A stretch of DNA of 27,799 bases from Actinidia chinensis. Taxonomy: Eukaryota > Streptophyta > Magnoliopsida > Ericales > Actinidiaceae. Position numbers and translations under genes: made by a program. Below, one piece after another: positions 10,918 to 21,465 of the stretch (position 1 is its first letter; each line of letters begins with the position of its first letter). The stretch is taken from contig VIGQ01002288.1 in the NCBI GenBank assembly GCA_009663005.1, forward strand, positions 1 through 27,799, given 5' to 3'. Below the pieces are notes generated by a model. The model worked only from the letters and a program-made list of their open reading frames with translations. It was not told the DNA's origin and did not search any database.

Positions 10918-11745
10918 TTTCGAAACGGGAACCCAAAATGAGAAACATTCCATATTGCTTCAGCGATGTTGAAGGGGCCTTATGTAATGCTCAGGTCTGC
11001 ACCAGACCCCTGACATTGCATTTGTTATTGGAATGTTAGGGACCCCCCCGGATTGTGATTTACAGTATCAGAGTAATCCAGGTCTTGGACCAACTGGAAG
11101 AAAACAAAAAACTGGACCAAAGAAAGTTGAGAGATTATCTTCAGGGACAAAGGAAACTACATTGCTTAATGTACAGACGGACTGATTAATCTGGAGTTGG
11201 AGGAGGGAATTGGCTCTCCGATTCAGGAACTAACGCTGGCTGCATTGTTCACGAGAAAAATTCAAAAACATCTGGTATGTTTTCATGCTAGCTGGTGCCG
11301 CTGTTTGTAATCTGGGAGGAAGTGGCAAAAAAGCAGACCATTGATTGCTAATTCCATATGGGGGCCCTGAGTTCGTAATCTTGTTTTGAGGCTACCTCGG
11401 CATGGTTGTATGGTTAATTAAGAGTTTTATATCTGGGGCTTCTTAGGAGTTGTAGATTCTATTTCTAGGGCCATGAAGATTGTACGTGACAACTCAGCAG
11501 CGGGGTTAATTTATGGCCTAAAAACAATTAAAGGGAGCGGGAAAGTCGGGAAAGTTAAAGAGGAAGGAGTAAAGAGTAAACACCATCGACTTTCAAATAT
11601 TAGCCCATAAGAGAACGGTTAAGGAAAAGAATTGAAGTGGTCAATTGAGCACGTCAGTACTGGAGTTTGATGATTGCCCGATGTCCTTGACTAAAAGGGC
11701 ATTGCCCACCTAAGAATTTTAAGGATCATTGTAGTTACGAATTGG
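10918..11745 (+). pseudogene. Copia RNase H region, frame-broken
   Basis: Order of motifs seen across shifting frames: VCTRP then DIAFVIGML (about 10997-11040), YQSNPGL (about 11065-11085), YVFMLAG (about 11275-11300), DNSAA (11488-11502), KEKK (about 11622) and the closing ADPLTKG-type motif (about 11675-11705). This is the RNase H and connection domain that removes the RNA strand during reverse transcription. It ends the polyprotein. Every few dozen bases one base is gained or lost, usually in a homopolymer. Confidence 0.85.
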
Positions 11746-12072
11746 GGATTGGTTCCATGATGTGATTTGCAAAATTTATTGTTGTTTTTAATGGCAACTC
11801 TTATTCAAGTTTGATATTTCTCATTGGTTTGTGCACAATTATTTATTCATTATTTGTTTTGAGAAATATCATTAAAAATTTTGGACCTTGAATAAAACAT
11901 AGGGTTTAATTCATTAAGTTATATTATGGGGATTGAGAGACCATAAATTTACATTGTAATAACATGGGAAGATAATACTCATATTTTAGAGGATCATATT
12001 ATCGCCATGATTCATGTGTTGTTTGTTTCTTACTATGTGATTATGGAATATACGGACCAGGAAGTGGGAGAA
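11746..12072 (+). other. Copia 3' untranslated region with polypurine tract
   Basis: AT-rich sequence without coding signal. The last 13 bases, GGAAGTGGGAGAA (12060-12072), form the polypurine tract that primes plus-strand synthesis, and directly abut the TGTTAG start of the right LTR. Confidence 0.85.
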
Positions 12073-12652
12073 TGTTAGTTTCATTCTACTTCAATGACTT
12101 CAATGTTGGTCCATTAATATTCCACAAAGCTAGGAAATATAGAAACTGCATCAACTAGTTTTGAAAAATTCCACAATTTAGGGAACGTGGAAAACTGGGA
12201 TGTGGATAACTACATCAACTAGTTTTGAATCTACAAATCAAAGACCGTTGGATAATTGGCAGTTTTTTTAAAAAACCTCTTCCTACTTTCTTTATCGCTA
12301 AAAAAAAAGAAATGACTTTTTGATGGGGGGAAGGGACAAGGACCGTTATAAAGAAGGCGAGTCTATTCAAAAAGGGTCCACCTAAAGGCCTGCTCTCATT
12401 CTAGCCCCCATTTAAAATATACACCATCAGGTGAGAGAGAAGGAGAAAAGGATTAAGAAGTCCTATCGAAAACTGAAACCAGGAAACATAGGCAATCGAG
12501 CCAGGGAGCCCCCCCTGGACCCCCGGTAGTCTTTCGATTCCGATTTATGCTTCCGCTTTCTTAAATCGATTTTTACACCATATCCGTTCGTGGGGTTGAA
12601 CGTTGTTGGTTGGAGAGTTGAAAACTGTTTAGACGCTTTATCTTCATTTACA
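12073..12652 (+). repeat. Right LTR of the copia element
   Basis: It begins TGTTAGTTTCATTC and ends CTTCATTTACA, so the usual TG...CA ends are kept. It carries the same internal near-repeat as the left copy (about 12142-12187 and 12209-12246). It is 36 bases longer than the left LTR, with a unique C-rich patch near 12505-12530 that may be sequence error. Confidence 0.92.
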
Positions 12653-13709
12653 GATAGATATCAATTTGGAACTAGTTGTTGCACTTTAACTCTAGGGAGA
12701 GAGTGCTTACGGGGAACGGTATTAAACTGGATGAGGGGTTTTTTGGAGGGAAAAATGATGATGCCATGTATTGGTGGGGAAATGGCTATTAGAAACATGG
12801 TTTTCCAAGTCATTGGAATATGTGGATTTTTTGGTTTTCACTGCACAAAGAACTTCAAACATGTAAGATCATCAAAATCCAAATGGTGTTCTTGGGGGAA
12901 GAAATTGAAGGAGTTTACATATCAATTTTAACACTGGGCCAACCAAAAGCTCAGGTTGAGGCCAACCCATGTGGGCTTACAAAATCCTTCTCGTTTGTGG
13001 TGTGTGTGGTGTGTGTTGTACGGAAAGGGGAGGGGAGGGGTCATGTGGGTGTGTGTCCATGATCTCGACCTAGACAGTTTTCAGTTGTTTGTCTTGATTT
13101 GCATTAATGTCAAATGCTTAGCGCTATATAAAATCCATGCTTTTTGGTCATAATTGCCTATTCAAAAATGAATCTACAATATGGAAAAGGTGAAATAGTA
13201 GAGTTTTAATGCCTTTTTCCCTTGGACCTTGTTACCGTAGTACTCTTGTTTCTCATTTATAAGTTCTATTGCAGAAGAAATATAACATTGCTGTGCCAGA
13301 GCATAATTCTGGGTACATGATACTGTGGTTCATGATTATGTCACTCCCATAACTTTCTAAAAAGGTTAGTAGCAGGCTTCTGGATCAGTTGGGTGCCTGT
13401 AAATCTCCTAAACAATGGTGTTATTAAAAAAAGTATTTTAAAAATGAACAAACAAAAAAATGGTTTTGTGAAGAACTGAGATCTGCAAACTAGAAACCTT
13501 TGGTTACAATCTCGTTGCCAATTTTGCTGTATGTGGTTAAATTTCTAACAATTGGAACCACTTTTTCCTCTTTTTTTCTGTCTGTCTGGTTTGAATTGAA
13601 GGGACTTGCTTGATCATATATATATAATATGATATAAGTGGGTCAACTTTCCCTAGGGTTCTATAGGCAGTATAATCTCTAATTGATGCTAGGTTATGGT
13701 TAGAATGGA
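12653..13709. other. Non-coding or unrecognised DNA right of the copia element
   Basis: Several short open frames (for example 12590-12931) overlap here but show no domain. A GT-rich patch occurs at 12996-13055 and an (AT)n patch at about 13617-13640. If the copia element sits in an intron of a plus-strand gene, this would be the continuation of that intron. Confidence 0.4.
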
Positions 13710-13907
13710 TTAAGTCAAACTATGGCCTTGGGACATTTCATGTAAATAGAGGGGGTCCGGGGAAACTCCAGAAGATGGGTTCATGGAAGATTCTGTCCAT
13801 CCAATTCTTCTCTGTTTCAGGTAGAAAGAGGCCAATTTCTGATCATCTTTGTTCAATTTCAGGACAAAGGAGTAGTTGCTGGGCGGTGGGACTTCCTCAT
13901 AGTCCAT
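13710..13907 (-). CDS. Small open frame of unknown function, possible exon
   Basis: A 65-codon frame on the minus strand starts MDYEEVPPPSNYSFVLKLN and ends at a stop at 13710. Composition is protein-like (acidic and Pro-rich start, then Lys/Asp/Gln-rich), unlike the low-complexity shadow frames nearby. There is no recognised domain, signal peptide or membrane segment. It could be a first exon of a minus-strand gene, an exon fragment, or chance. The sequence before the ATG (plus 13908-14000) is leader-like but shows no clear TATA box. Confidence 0.2.
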   Translation of the reverse strand: MDYEEVPPPSNYSFVLKLNKDDQKLASFYLKQRRIGWTESSMNPSSGVSPDPLYLHEMSQGHSLT

Positions 13908-14138
13908 TTGTGGAGTGATTTCTTATGCGCGTTCCAAATTCCCTTTTCCAGGTCCTTTCTTCAGTTATCTAAGTTTTTGCGATGAACTGACTTGTATATA
14001 CTTCAAAAACCGTTGCCAAAAAAAAAAAAGATTAACGCTGATAAGGTTTGTTCGTAACCACTTTTAATCGTTAAGAAAAACACAAACAAGTTAACGTTAT
14101 TGCTTGTCTAAACTTAAAAGCATTAAACTGTTCACCAG

Positions 14139-14238
14139 AAGAAGGAAAACTTTCTGTTGCAAAGTCGTTTCGACAACAAGAAGACTTGCACCGGGAGTTC
14201 AAGTGGGAGAAGGCAAATATTCACTTTGCCGAACAAAG
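14139..14238 (+). CDS. Candidate internal exon, product unknown
   Basis: The 100-base block is flanked by TTCACCAG on the left and GTAAAT on the right, matching plant acceptor and donor signals. Two frames are open across it. One reads SFRQQEDLHREFKWEKANI, which looks like real charged protein sequence. The other reads LLQSRFDNKKTCTGSSSGRR and continues past the donor in a longer open frame (14157-14546). I do not recognise either. It could belong to the gene that may start near 3.6 kb or to an independent locus. Confidence 0.25.
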
Positions 14239-15269
14239 GTAAATGGAGCATTGAAGGCATATTGAACTTGATTGGAAATTTATCTATTTCTAAGCAGTTC
14301 ATTACCAAGGGGCTGAGTAGATCATGTGAAAAAAAAATATTTTGTACATTGAATGCACAAGCATATGATAATACCCAATTTTCTCCTAAGTTGTTTTTTT
14401 TTGTTTTTTATTGGTCCCAAAACGTCATCGATTTGCAGGGGGAAGAAAGGCAAAAAATTTATGGACTTTCCAGCTGGAAAGTAGTAAGTCTTAAAAGTAG
14501 CATTCCATGCCGCTCCTTAATGATCCAACTATTGCATGTTTTTTAATTGCATGTCCATTGAAAACTTTGGCTGACTTATTTTGCCACGGGTAGGCCTTCA
14601 TGATGCAAATGTTTTTTTTTTTAACCTGGTTTTTACACCCAATTGCTAGTTTCAGGAGGGAGAGTATTCACGTGTATTTTTCAAACTTTCCTACCGAATA
14701 CTGTTAATTCCCTATTTACCATTATACCTATAGGCCCCTTCTCTAGTGCTCTAGGAATATTCATACAATGTTTCTAATTTTCTAGTAGGCCCTTAGATAG
14801 AATTTTTGTTTTTTTTTCCAGTAGTTATGAGTATACTACTTACGGCGTATCTTATTCTTCTTAAGCCCTGCAATGCGAAAAGCTCACCTTCTCTTCTCTT
14901 GTCTTCTCTTCTCTTCACGCTTTTGAACCAGCTACGATACTATCCTCTACCACACCAAGACCTTAAAGAGACCCTATTTCACTCCCCAAAACCCTAGTTA
15001 GTCATGCCTAAAACAAAAGACTAACACACTTCTCTTACCACCTGGCCTTCATTCCCAAGCTGCTTCAACACTTCCAAGGCTGTCCAGATTTAGAGTAAAC
15101 TGAGGGAAAACTACCACATCTCAAACAAGCAATATGTGGTTCTTCATATGAAAGCGTACCTTGAATATAGAAGCTTTCCAATTTTCTTAAACCAATTGTA
15201 TAAAGCCAATTGTACACTTTAGAGTCCAATTTTCTTATCCTCATTATTACTTCCTTTGTGCTAATCTAG
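14239..15269. other. Intron-like or intergenic DNA with leader-type motifs
   Basis: T-rich DNA. A CTTCT-type pentamer repeat lies at 14888-14917 and a telo-box-like AAACCCTAG at 14989-14997; both are common in plant promoters and leaders. No open frame with a domain was seen. Confidence 0.4.
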
Positions 15270-15378
15270 GAGTTGAAGATTTACCCAAGCTGGGGATGAA
15301 GAGGAGAAAAATATCCAGGAGGCAGATTCTCAGCAAGATAAAAAGATCCGCTTCAATTTCGATTGCCATTCTGTTTGA
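15270..15378 (+). CDS. Candidate terminal exon, product unknown
   Basis: TGCTAATCTAG (to 15269) is a plausible acceptor. After one frame change near 15286 the sequence reads QAGDEEEKNIQEADSQQD and further charged residues, and ends at TGA 15376-15378. The acidic, Gln-rich composition looks like a genuine protein tail, but a competing frame (15296-15511) is also open, and the switch requires an indel. This is weak evidence. Confidence 0.2.
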
Positions 15379-15472
15379 CACACACCGTCCCTTCCCAAAA
15401 ATTCTCGGGGTCACTCCTACGAAATCTTCCTCTCTCTACAATAATCACTTTTCCACTGTAAAAAAATTCCAT

Positions 15473-15495
15473 TCTCTCTCTCTCTCTCTCTCTCT
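15473..15495 (+). repeat. CT microsatellite in a leader-like region
   Basis: An uninterrupted (TC)n run lies 93 bases upstream of the ATG at 15588. CT runs in this position are common in plant 5' UTRs and can be length-polymorphic. Confidence 0.85.
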
Positions 15496-15587
15496 TATGA
15501 GGCTCAATTAAGTTGTTTTCAACATTCTTGGTCACATAAATAACACTCGATTTATTTCCAGAACACCAAGATTTCAAAAACAGAGTG

Positions 15588-15754
15588 ATGACGGATAACA
15601 TTTCCGAGAGCAAAAACGATCGGGGCCTGAAGATGGAGGCGGAGATTCGCCGGAAGAGGTCGGAGATGCTTGAAGGGATTTGGAGTGCGAATCTGAAGAT
15701 GAGGAACCAGAAAAAAAAAAAAGAACAAAGAGCCAGATGAATCGGAACAGAGTG
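15588..15754 (+). CDS. First-exon-like small ORF, product unknown
   Basis: ATG at 15588 (GTGATGACG) opens MTDNISESKNDRGLKM and continues with EAEIRRKRSEMLEGIWSAN, a basic, probably helical stretch of about 41 residues up to a 12-base A run (15711-15722). As read, it stops at 15740 after 50 codons. If the A run is one base off, the frame becomes NKEPDESEQS and ends at a perfect donor, GTGAGT (15755-15760). The next acceptor, GGGTTTCAG, ends at 15860, giving a 106-base intron and a continuing frame VANKGRSMLMNPF. ATG, CT-rich leader and splice signals together suggest a real exon 1. The family is not recognised. No membrane segment or signal peptide is visible. Confidence 0.4.
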
Positions 15755-15960
15755 GTGAGTATTTGAAGCCTGCGGTTGTTGAATTGTGGATTTATGAATT
15801 CATTTATGGGAAATCGAATATGATTTACGACGTGGGCCTTGAATATTTGTTGGGTTTCAGTCGCCAACAAAGGCAGGTCAATGTTGATGAATCCATTTTG
15901 TCGAAAATTTGATGATTTTAGAAGTGGGTTTTGGAGATTTGGGTTTCAGTTGCAAGAGAG

Positions 15961-15990
15961 GAGGTTGAGGTGAGGTTGAGGTTGAGGTTG
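15961..15990 (+). repeat. GAGGTT hexamer tandem repeat
   Basis: About five copies of GAGGTT, one of them shortened, stand in a row in a G-rich stretch downstream of the exon candidate at 15588. Confidence 0.8.
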
Positions 15991-16190
15991 ACTGGTTTGG
16001 GATGAAAGCTATGGGAATTGAGAGAGGAGAGAGGAGGTTTGATACAAACTTCAGGGGTCTTGTGGAAGAGAGAGAGAGATGGAAAATAATTGTGGGCCTT
16101 GATTTCTTTAGCGTTGGACTTTGGGTTAGCGTTCAAACATGATAGGTATAGATCAAAAAAATGTACACATTCAGGGACACATCTTCTCAT

Positions 16191-17115
16191 AAATATAGTG
16201 GAATTAGCCTAAATTAGAATTTTAAAAAATCTTAAAAATCCAAGAAGAACGGCTCCACAGTATTTGTGAGAGGTGTATTTGTACATATCAAAAATGGTTA
16301 TGTACCTATATTGTTGTAGTCGGTTATAGGGGAAAAAATACCAAACGAAATGTAATTAGTTTTGTATTTAATTGAATCAAAATTCAGACAAATCTAAGAA
16401 CGAGCCATATATTTTATGTTAATACTACTCGGCTCTATTATTAAAATCAGTTTGGAAACTGAAAACGAAGGAAAAAGAAAAGGTCTACATTTAAACAAAA
16501 ATAATAATAAATTAGATAAAGGAACATCATGGAATGGGTCCTGTGTCCACCAATATGAAAATTTTATCAAGGATTTTACAATTTTTATTCTTTTTCATTT
16601 CGAACATTGAAAATCGCAAGAAGCAACAAATACATTTTTACTTTTTTCTTCAATTAAAACAAAACTTAAGTTATGTGAATGAGTAGGGCGGAGCATCGTG
16701 ACATCATGATCAGGTCGTTATCTAATCAAATTCGTATTGAAAACTCGACCCTAACCCGACTTATTAAAACTAACTAAACATGTTAGATATTTTTAAAACC
16801 TAACCCGATATGTTAATTTAATTGCGTCAACCTACAGATAAAACGATTAACATGATTATACAAAGCATTGCCCAATTACTTATCCTATTTTACATAAAAC
16901 AAATTTTTTTCCATAAACATCAATACCAATCAAAAAAATAAAGTTACTGCACATTAAACTTGTGTACCCACATCAACTATTAAACTTGCAAAATACAATA
17001 TTCATAACAGTAAAACAGAGTTCTAAAAAAAACAGCAGAACATTTAGAGGCCAATCTCAACAATACAATTTCAAATTCAAGAACCAAAGTTAACACATAC
17101 ATATATCTATTATAT
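16191..17115. other. AT-rich DNA, possible transposon remnant
   Basis: No gene seen. The stretch 16690-16870 contains ACCCTAACCCGAC and CCTAACCCGATA-type words like those in subterminal regions of plant hAT elements. I could not find a matching inverted end or a target duplication, so no element is called. Confidence 0.35.
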
Positions 17116-18053
17116 AGGTGAATTACACTGAGCCTCCCCTAAAGGTTGCTTCCTTTAATACACAAAGCATTTTAAGTTTGAAAAATAAAATGACCTCCTC
17201 TGAGTTTAAAAAAATTATTCCTCTCAACCACTGATGACACACACCCTTATCCCTGTCTCCTTACAAAAATTACCAAATGCCCTTCTCTCTCTCTATTCTT
17301 TGGGCATTTTAGTTTTATTTTTATTTTACTTTGTATTATTATTTTTCTTTTAATACCCTTTGATTTCTTTTTTTACAAAAATAATATTCCCTTTTTTAAT
17401 GTATTTTTTTGTAATCTTTTTATTTTTTGTTTTATTTTTTATTTTTTATTTTTGATTATTATTTTATAATAACCTTTCAATCTCTTTATGTTACTTTATC
17501 TTAATTTATTTTCTATTTTACCATGTTTTTTTTTATTTTTTTTATTTTTACTTTTAATACCATTTGATTCATTTTTATTTTTATTTTTATTTTTAATACC
17601 CTTTGATTCTTGTATAATTTAATACCCTTTTTGTTACTGTTTTTTTTCTTGTGTACCCCTTTATTATTTTTTATTTTTAATTTTATTATTATTTTTTTAA
17701 TACCCTTGATTCAATCCTCTTTTTGTTACTTTTTTTATTAGTTTCTATTGGTACCCATTTTATTATTTTATTTTATTTTATTTTATTTTAATACCCTTAT
17801 TATTTTTTTATTTTTTAACCCTTTGATTCTTTTTTTTTTCTTTTTTTTGAATACCATTTTGGGAGGCTTATTGTAAAAAATTTTAAAAAAAATAAATTGA
17901 AGGTTATTAAAAGGAAAAAAAAATAAATGGTATGAAAAAATAAAAAATAAAAGGGTTATTCATTTAAAAAAAATACAAGAAATGAATCCCAAATGGTATT
18001 AAAATAAAAATAAAAATAAAAAAAAAAAATAAAAAATCAAAATAAAAAAAAAA

Positions 18054-18097
<44 letters not shown>

Positions 18098-18483
18098 GTA
18101 AAAAAAATGGAATCAAAGGAGTAAAAATAATAATAAAAATAAAATAAAAACTAAAATAAATGGGTACAAAAAAAAAAAAATCAAGAAAAATTAACAAAAA
18201 AGGGAATTTATTTTTTATTAAAAAAAAAGGAAATCAAGTGTATTAAAAAAAATTAAAAAAAAATAAAAGGGCATAAAAAGAGAGAGATGGGCGAGAGTGG
18301 GGAGGGCATTTTGATAATTTTGTAAGAAAGACAAGGGAAGAAGGGTGATATCAGGGGGTTGAGAGGATAATTTTTTTCAAATCTCAGGGGAGGTCATTCT
18401 AATTTTTCAAAGTCAGGAATGATTTGTCTGTATAAAGGCAAACTCATGGGAGGGTCAGTGTTGTGTATGTTAATTCCACACCT
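17116..18483. mobile_element. Fold-back (long inverted repeat) element, 1.37 kb
   Basis: The outer 190 bases of each side match in inverted orientation. Left: AGGTG, CACTGAGCCTCCC, ATGACCTCCTCTGAG, then a CTCTCAACC and TTACCAAATGCCC block. Right, reversed: AGGTG, CACTGACCCTCCC, ATGACCTCCCCTGAG, then CTCTCAACC and TTATCAAAATGCCC. The inside is a T-rich arm (about 17290-17865) and an A-rich arm (about 17870-18260) that also pair. Each is built from repeats of a unit with TTTTTATTTTTAATACCC and TTTGATTC. It has no coding capacity. A transcript would fold into one long hairpin. The family resembles plant fold-back/MITE elements with long terminal inverted repeats. TATTATA just left and TATTAGTA at the right end may be a decayed target duplication. 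The minus-strand frame 17964-18197 is a T-tract artefact. Confidence 0.85.
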
Positions 18484-18680
18484 ATTAGTATTAATAATTC
18501 CTTATAAACATTTATTAATATAGATAGTAATTGGGTATATACAGATCAGTTGTTGGTGCCTGGTTCGTGTGATAATGAGTCAATATATATATTAACGATG
18601 TTAGGTGTTAATTTGGTCTATTTTTAGTTATGCCGATTCAAAAAAAAAAAAACAATATGGTTAGCATTTGTATTTGTCTG

Positions 18681-18741
18681 TCGTTGTCATTACATATTTA
18701 GTGACAACGAGTACACCCTAACACACTAATTTTTGTGTGTT
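18681..18741. repeat. Two adjacent small hairpins
   Basis: TCGTTGTCA (18681-18689) pairs with TGACAACGA (18702-18710), and AACACAC (18720-18726) pairs with GTGTGTT (18735-18741). Both stems are perfect, with short loops of 12 and 8 bases. They may be part of a MITE or a subterminal region, but no element boundaries were found. Confidence 0.6.
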
Positions 18742-19887
18742 ATAATTGGAGGAGTCATGTTATTGTATCGTGTCCAATTTGTTCACTCATAGAGTGATTA
18801 GGGTGATAATCGACTCTGTCAGGCTTCGTCAATGAAACTATTCATAAATAAGAGAAAACTTGATTCACATTATTAAGATGAACGTATTTTTAAATAGCAT
18901 CCCTAAAATTTAGCTAAATTATTAACAAATAATTTTTTCTATTATTTTATTTTACTAGAGTCCCTTGATTTTTTGTTTTTTTTTTGCTTTATTTTAGAAT
19001 CAATTTATCTAATACTTTCAAAAAACCTAATTTGGAGAGGTTTTTGGAACTAATTTCTCAATTTTTTTTTAAAACAATGCAATTTTGTATTTAGTTGTTT
19101 TAAAATATATTTTAAAAAATTATTTCTAATTGTTTGGACACGTGGGAATAAGAGGTCCAGGGTGTCGTCCTTGATTGGACTCGACAACTTTACTTGCTAA
19201 GAAAATTGCCCACGTAATCTCTCTCTTTCTCTCTCTTCTTTTCCTCTTTAAAATCTCTCCCTTCAATAAATTTTACTTTTTTCTTTCAGTTATTTTGCGG
19301 GCTCAAAAATAGACCCACACCAAGGGCACAACAAAGAGTTGGGGGGATTAGGTTTCACAGTCTTTTCGTGGCAAGTACAAAGGAACTAGATGTAGTGTAA
19401 TTTGTTGTGGCCCCACTCAAAAGTCTGCAAAATTGATTAACAACCCCCATCTCACGAAAATTATATATAAAGATTTGGATTTGAATTTTTTTGCCTATCA
19501 CAACACCAACAAAGTAGTTATCGGTATCACGAAAGAAAGTGTCCATTAATAGTATTATTTAAAAAAAACCTTTTAAAATTAAAAAACTATTCTTGAAATC
19601 GAAACAACCGTTGAGTGAGATGAGAGCCTTATCCTTCTCGTCTCTTGAGGCAAATCAAATAATTATTCTTATTTATAGTTAATTGATCCGAGGAGCACAC
19701 TACCGATCAAAGTTGAGCATGTTAAAGTCTGAGGTGGGTATAAATTTTGACAAGTGTCTAAGATTTTAAAAAATCTTTATTTTTTAAATATCCCATTTTT
19801 ACCATTGTGTTTCTCTCTCCCCTTTTAATAACCATTATATTTGAAAATCTTATTTAAATAATAAATGTTATTAAAAAAAAAATTATG
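18742..19887. other. Intergenic AT-rich DNA
   Basis: No gene recognised. A CACGTG G-box word lies at 19139-19144 and a CT-rich, leader-like patch at 19220-19265. These could belong to a plus-strand promoter, but no ATG with a convincing frame follows. Confidence 0.4.
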
Positions 19888-20008
19888 AAAGAGAGGAGCG
19901 AGATGAGAGAGAACGAGAGAAGGAGGAGGAAAGAGAAGAAGGAGGAGGGAGGAGGAGGAGGAGGGGGTGGGGGTGGGGTTTCAGGAGGAGGGAGGAGGAG
20001 GAGGAGGG
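19888..20008 (+). repeat. Purine tract, GGA-rich
   Basis: Nearly pure purine plus strand dominated by GAG and GGA triplets. The low-complexity Ser/Leu/Pro frame on the other strand (19883-20272) is a by-product. It may form unusual DNA structure and is prone to sequencing error. Confidence 0.8.
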
Positions 20009-20052
20009 GGTTGTTTTGAAGTTTAATTTTAATAAAAAAAGAGGAAGGAAAA

Positions 20053-20225
20053 TGCTATGGGTAATCCAAAAATGCACCCCACTTGCACTTTTAGGAGAGA
20101 GAAGACACAGGAGAGTATGTGTGGGGACCCAACCCAAGGGCTGTTGTGGGGCCATTCCCATTGTGTTTTTTCTCTCTATTAGGAGTTGCAGTAGAGGTAG
20201 GGTGCATGGAATTGTACCCATAGCA
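20053..20225. mobile_element. Small MITE with TGCTATGGGTA inverted ends
   Basis: TGCTATGGGTA at 20053-20063 is matched exactly by TACCCATAGCA at 20215-20225. The pairing continues inward loosely (AATGCACCCC against GGGTGCATGGAATT). The element is 173 bp and non-coding. I could not define a clear target duplication, so the superfamily is open. Confidence 0.65.
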
Positions 20226-20999
20226 ATACCCAGCCAAAAAATGGACCCTAAATAGTCACCCTCCCACACCACCCCTGTCAGGGGCTGGGAAAATAGGTTT
20301 CCTAAGCCTTAGAAGAAGACACAACTGAATGAATTTCCCTTTTAAACGGACTGTCATCCATCAGTTTTTACTGTTAGCTGTATTGTGGGGATTTTATATT
20401 TTTCTTTTTTGTGCTTGGAAATTGAAGTTGAGTGCGTTGCCAAATTTTTTAGATTTGGTTTAAAATTTAAAAAGTTTAGACTTTTTTTATTTTATATGTT
20501 ATTTATTTAAGAAAAAAGTCTTTGATTAAAATTATCGTTTGCCATGGGTTGTTAGAGATGAAGGAACCGACGTTCGTCTGGGAAACATATGAAAACAATT
20601 TTTTGTTTCGGGCGGTTTTGACAATCCAAAAAATGTGCTTGTGCGTGAGTACATTTTGTAAAGGATTTGAATTCGTATAGAAAAGCTAGAGAGTTCGCAA
20701 CCACCGTAGACTTGCTTGGGCTTGAAGCAGGAAGGAAATGAAAGCGGTTATGGTATGTACCCATCCCCTAAACAAAAATTTAAATTGACGTTCAACCCAC
20801 CATTTGAATTGATTTTGATAAAGACTTATTCTTGGGTATACCATAATAGAAGTTGTTATCATCCGCTTCTTTTAGTTCAAAACAAGAGGACAATGTATCT
20901 AGGACTTGACCATATGGACACAACTATGATTCTGTGTGTGAGAGAGAGTGGGGCGTTACATCACATATGGGGCCGCTTGCACGGAATAAAATATTTTTT
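20226..20999. other. Non-coding or unrecognised DNA
   Basis: Two medium open frames occur: minus 20552-20764, Ser/Lys-rich with a CxxxxAHAHF-like start region, and plus 20716-21048. Neither shows a recognisable domain, and I see no splice or promoter signals that favour them. Confidence 0.35.
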
Positions 21000-21244
21000 T
21001 AAAATTAATCAAATAATAAGTTTAAAAGTTTCAATGCGTACGGCTTAATTTTTCAAAATAGCAATACACTTTTAGGCTCTGTTGACAATAGTTTTTTATT
21101 TTTTTAAAAAATTTATACTAAATAAACAAAAGGCCAATCAAAAGTCATGTGTAGATTAGAAAAATAAAATTAATCAAATAATAAAAGTTCATGCGTTACA
21201 CTACTTTCAAAACAGCAATACACTTTAGGCTCCGTTTGGCAACT
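21000..21244 (+). repeat. Direct duplication of about 80 bp
   Basis: AAATTAATCAAATAATAA, CAATACACTT and TAGGCTC words occur in the same order at 21000-21087 and 21165-21244, about 165 bases apart. The second copy leads straight into the MITE at 21226, and the first also ends at a TAGGCTC word. This suggests that the flank plus the element start was duplicated. Confidence 0.6.
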
Positions 21245-21465
21245 AGATTGTTTTGTTTTGTTGATTTTGTTGATTTTTTGCTTAAAAATAAGGCAAAAAA
21301 CAAATCAGAGTGGACTTTTTTATTTTTTTTTTTTGGTTTTTTGTTAATTTTAGCGAAAGTAAAGACCACAAAAACAAAAATCAAAAAATCAAAAAATCGT
21401 GACCTTTTTTGTAATAAAGGCAAACTGAAAATACTAGTTTTGAAGTATACCAAACTTGAGCCTTA
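21226..21465. mobile_element. MITE with TAGGCTC...GAGCCTTA ends
   Basis: TAGGCTCCGTTTGG at 21226-21239 faces CCAAACTTGAGCCTTA at 21450-21465, imperfect inverted ends of about 14 bases. The interior is AT-rich, with T-rich and A-rich halves that pair partly. The end words resemble widespread plant hAT-type MITEs. No clear 8-bp target duplication was found. The open frames on both strands here (21191-21466) arise from the palindromic composition. Confidence 0.55.

Noticed and set aside
14640..14700. GGAGGGAGAG followed by TATTCACG, like a polypurine tract and LTR start
   Set aside because: The following sequence does not start with TG, no second copy exists in the window, and no retroelement protein precedes it.
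17964..18197. Phe/Ile-rich 'membrane protein' frame on the minus strand
   Set aside because: Lies wholly in the A-rich arm of the fold-back element; hydrophobicity comes from TTT and ATT codons.
16690..18840. A single hAT element enclosing the fold-back, suggested by ACCCGAC words left and GGTTCGTG words right
   Set aside because: No inverted ends and no target duplication could be matched between the two sides.
19883..20272. Minus-strand frame of 129 codons, Ser/Leu/Pro-rich
   Set aside because: Shadow of the GGA tract and the MITE at 20053.
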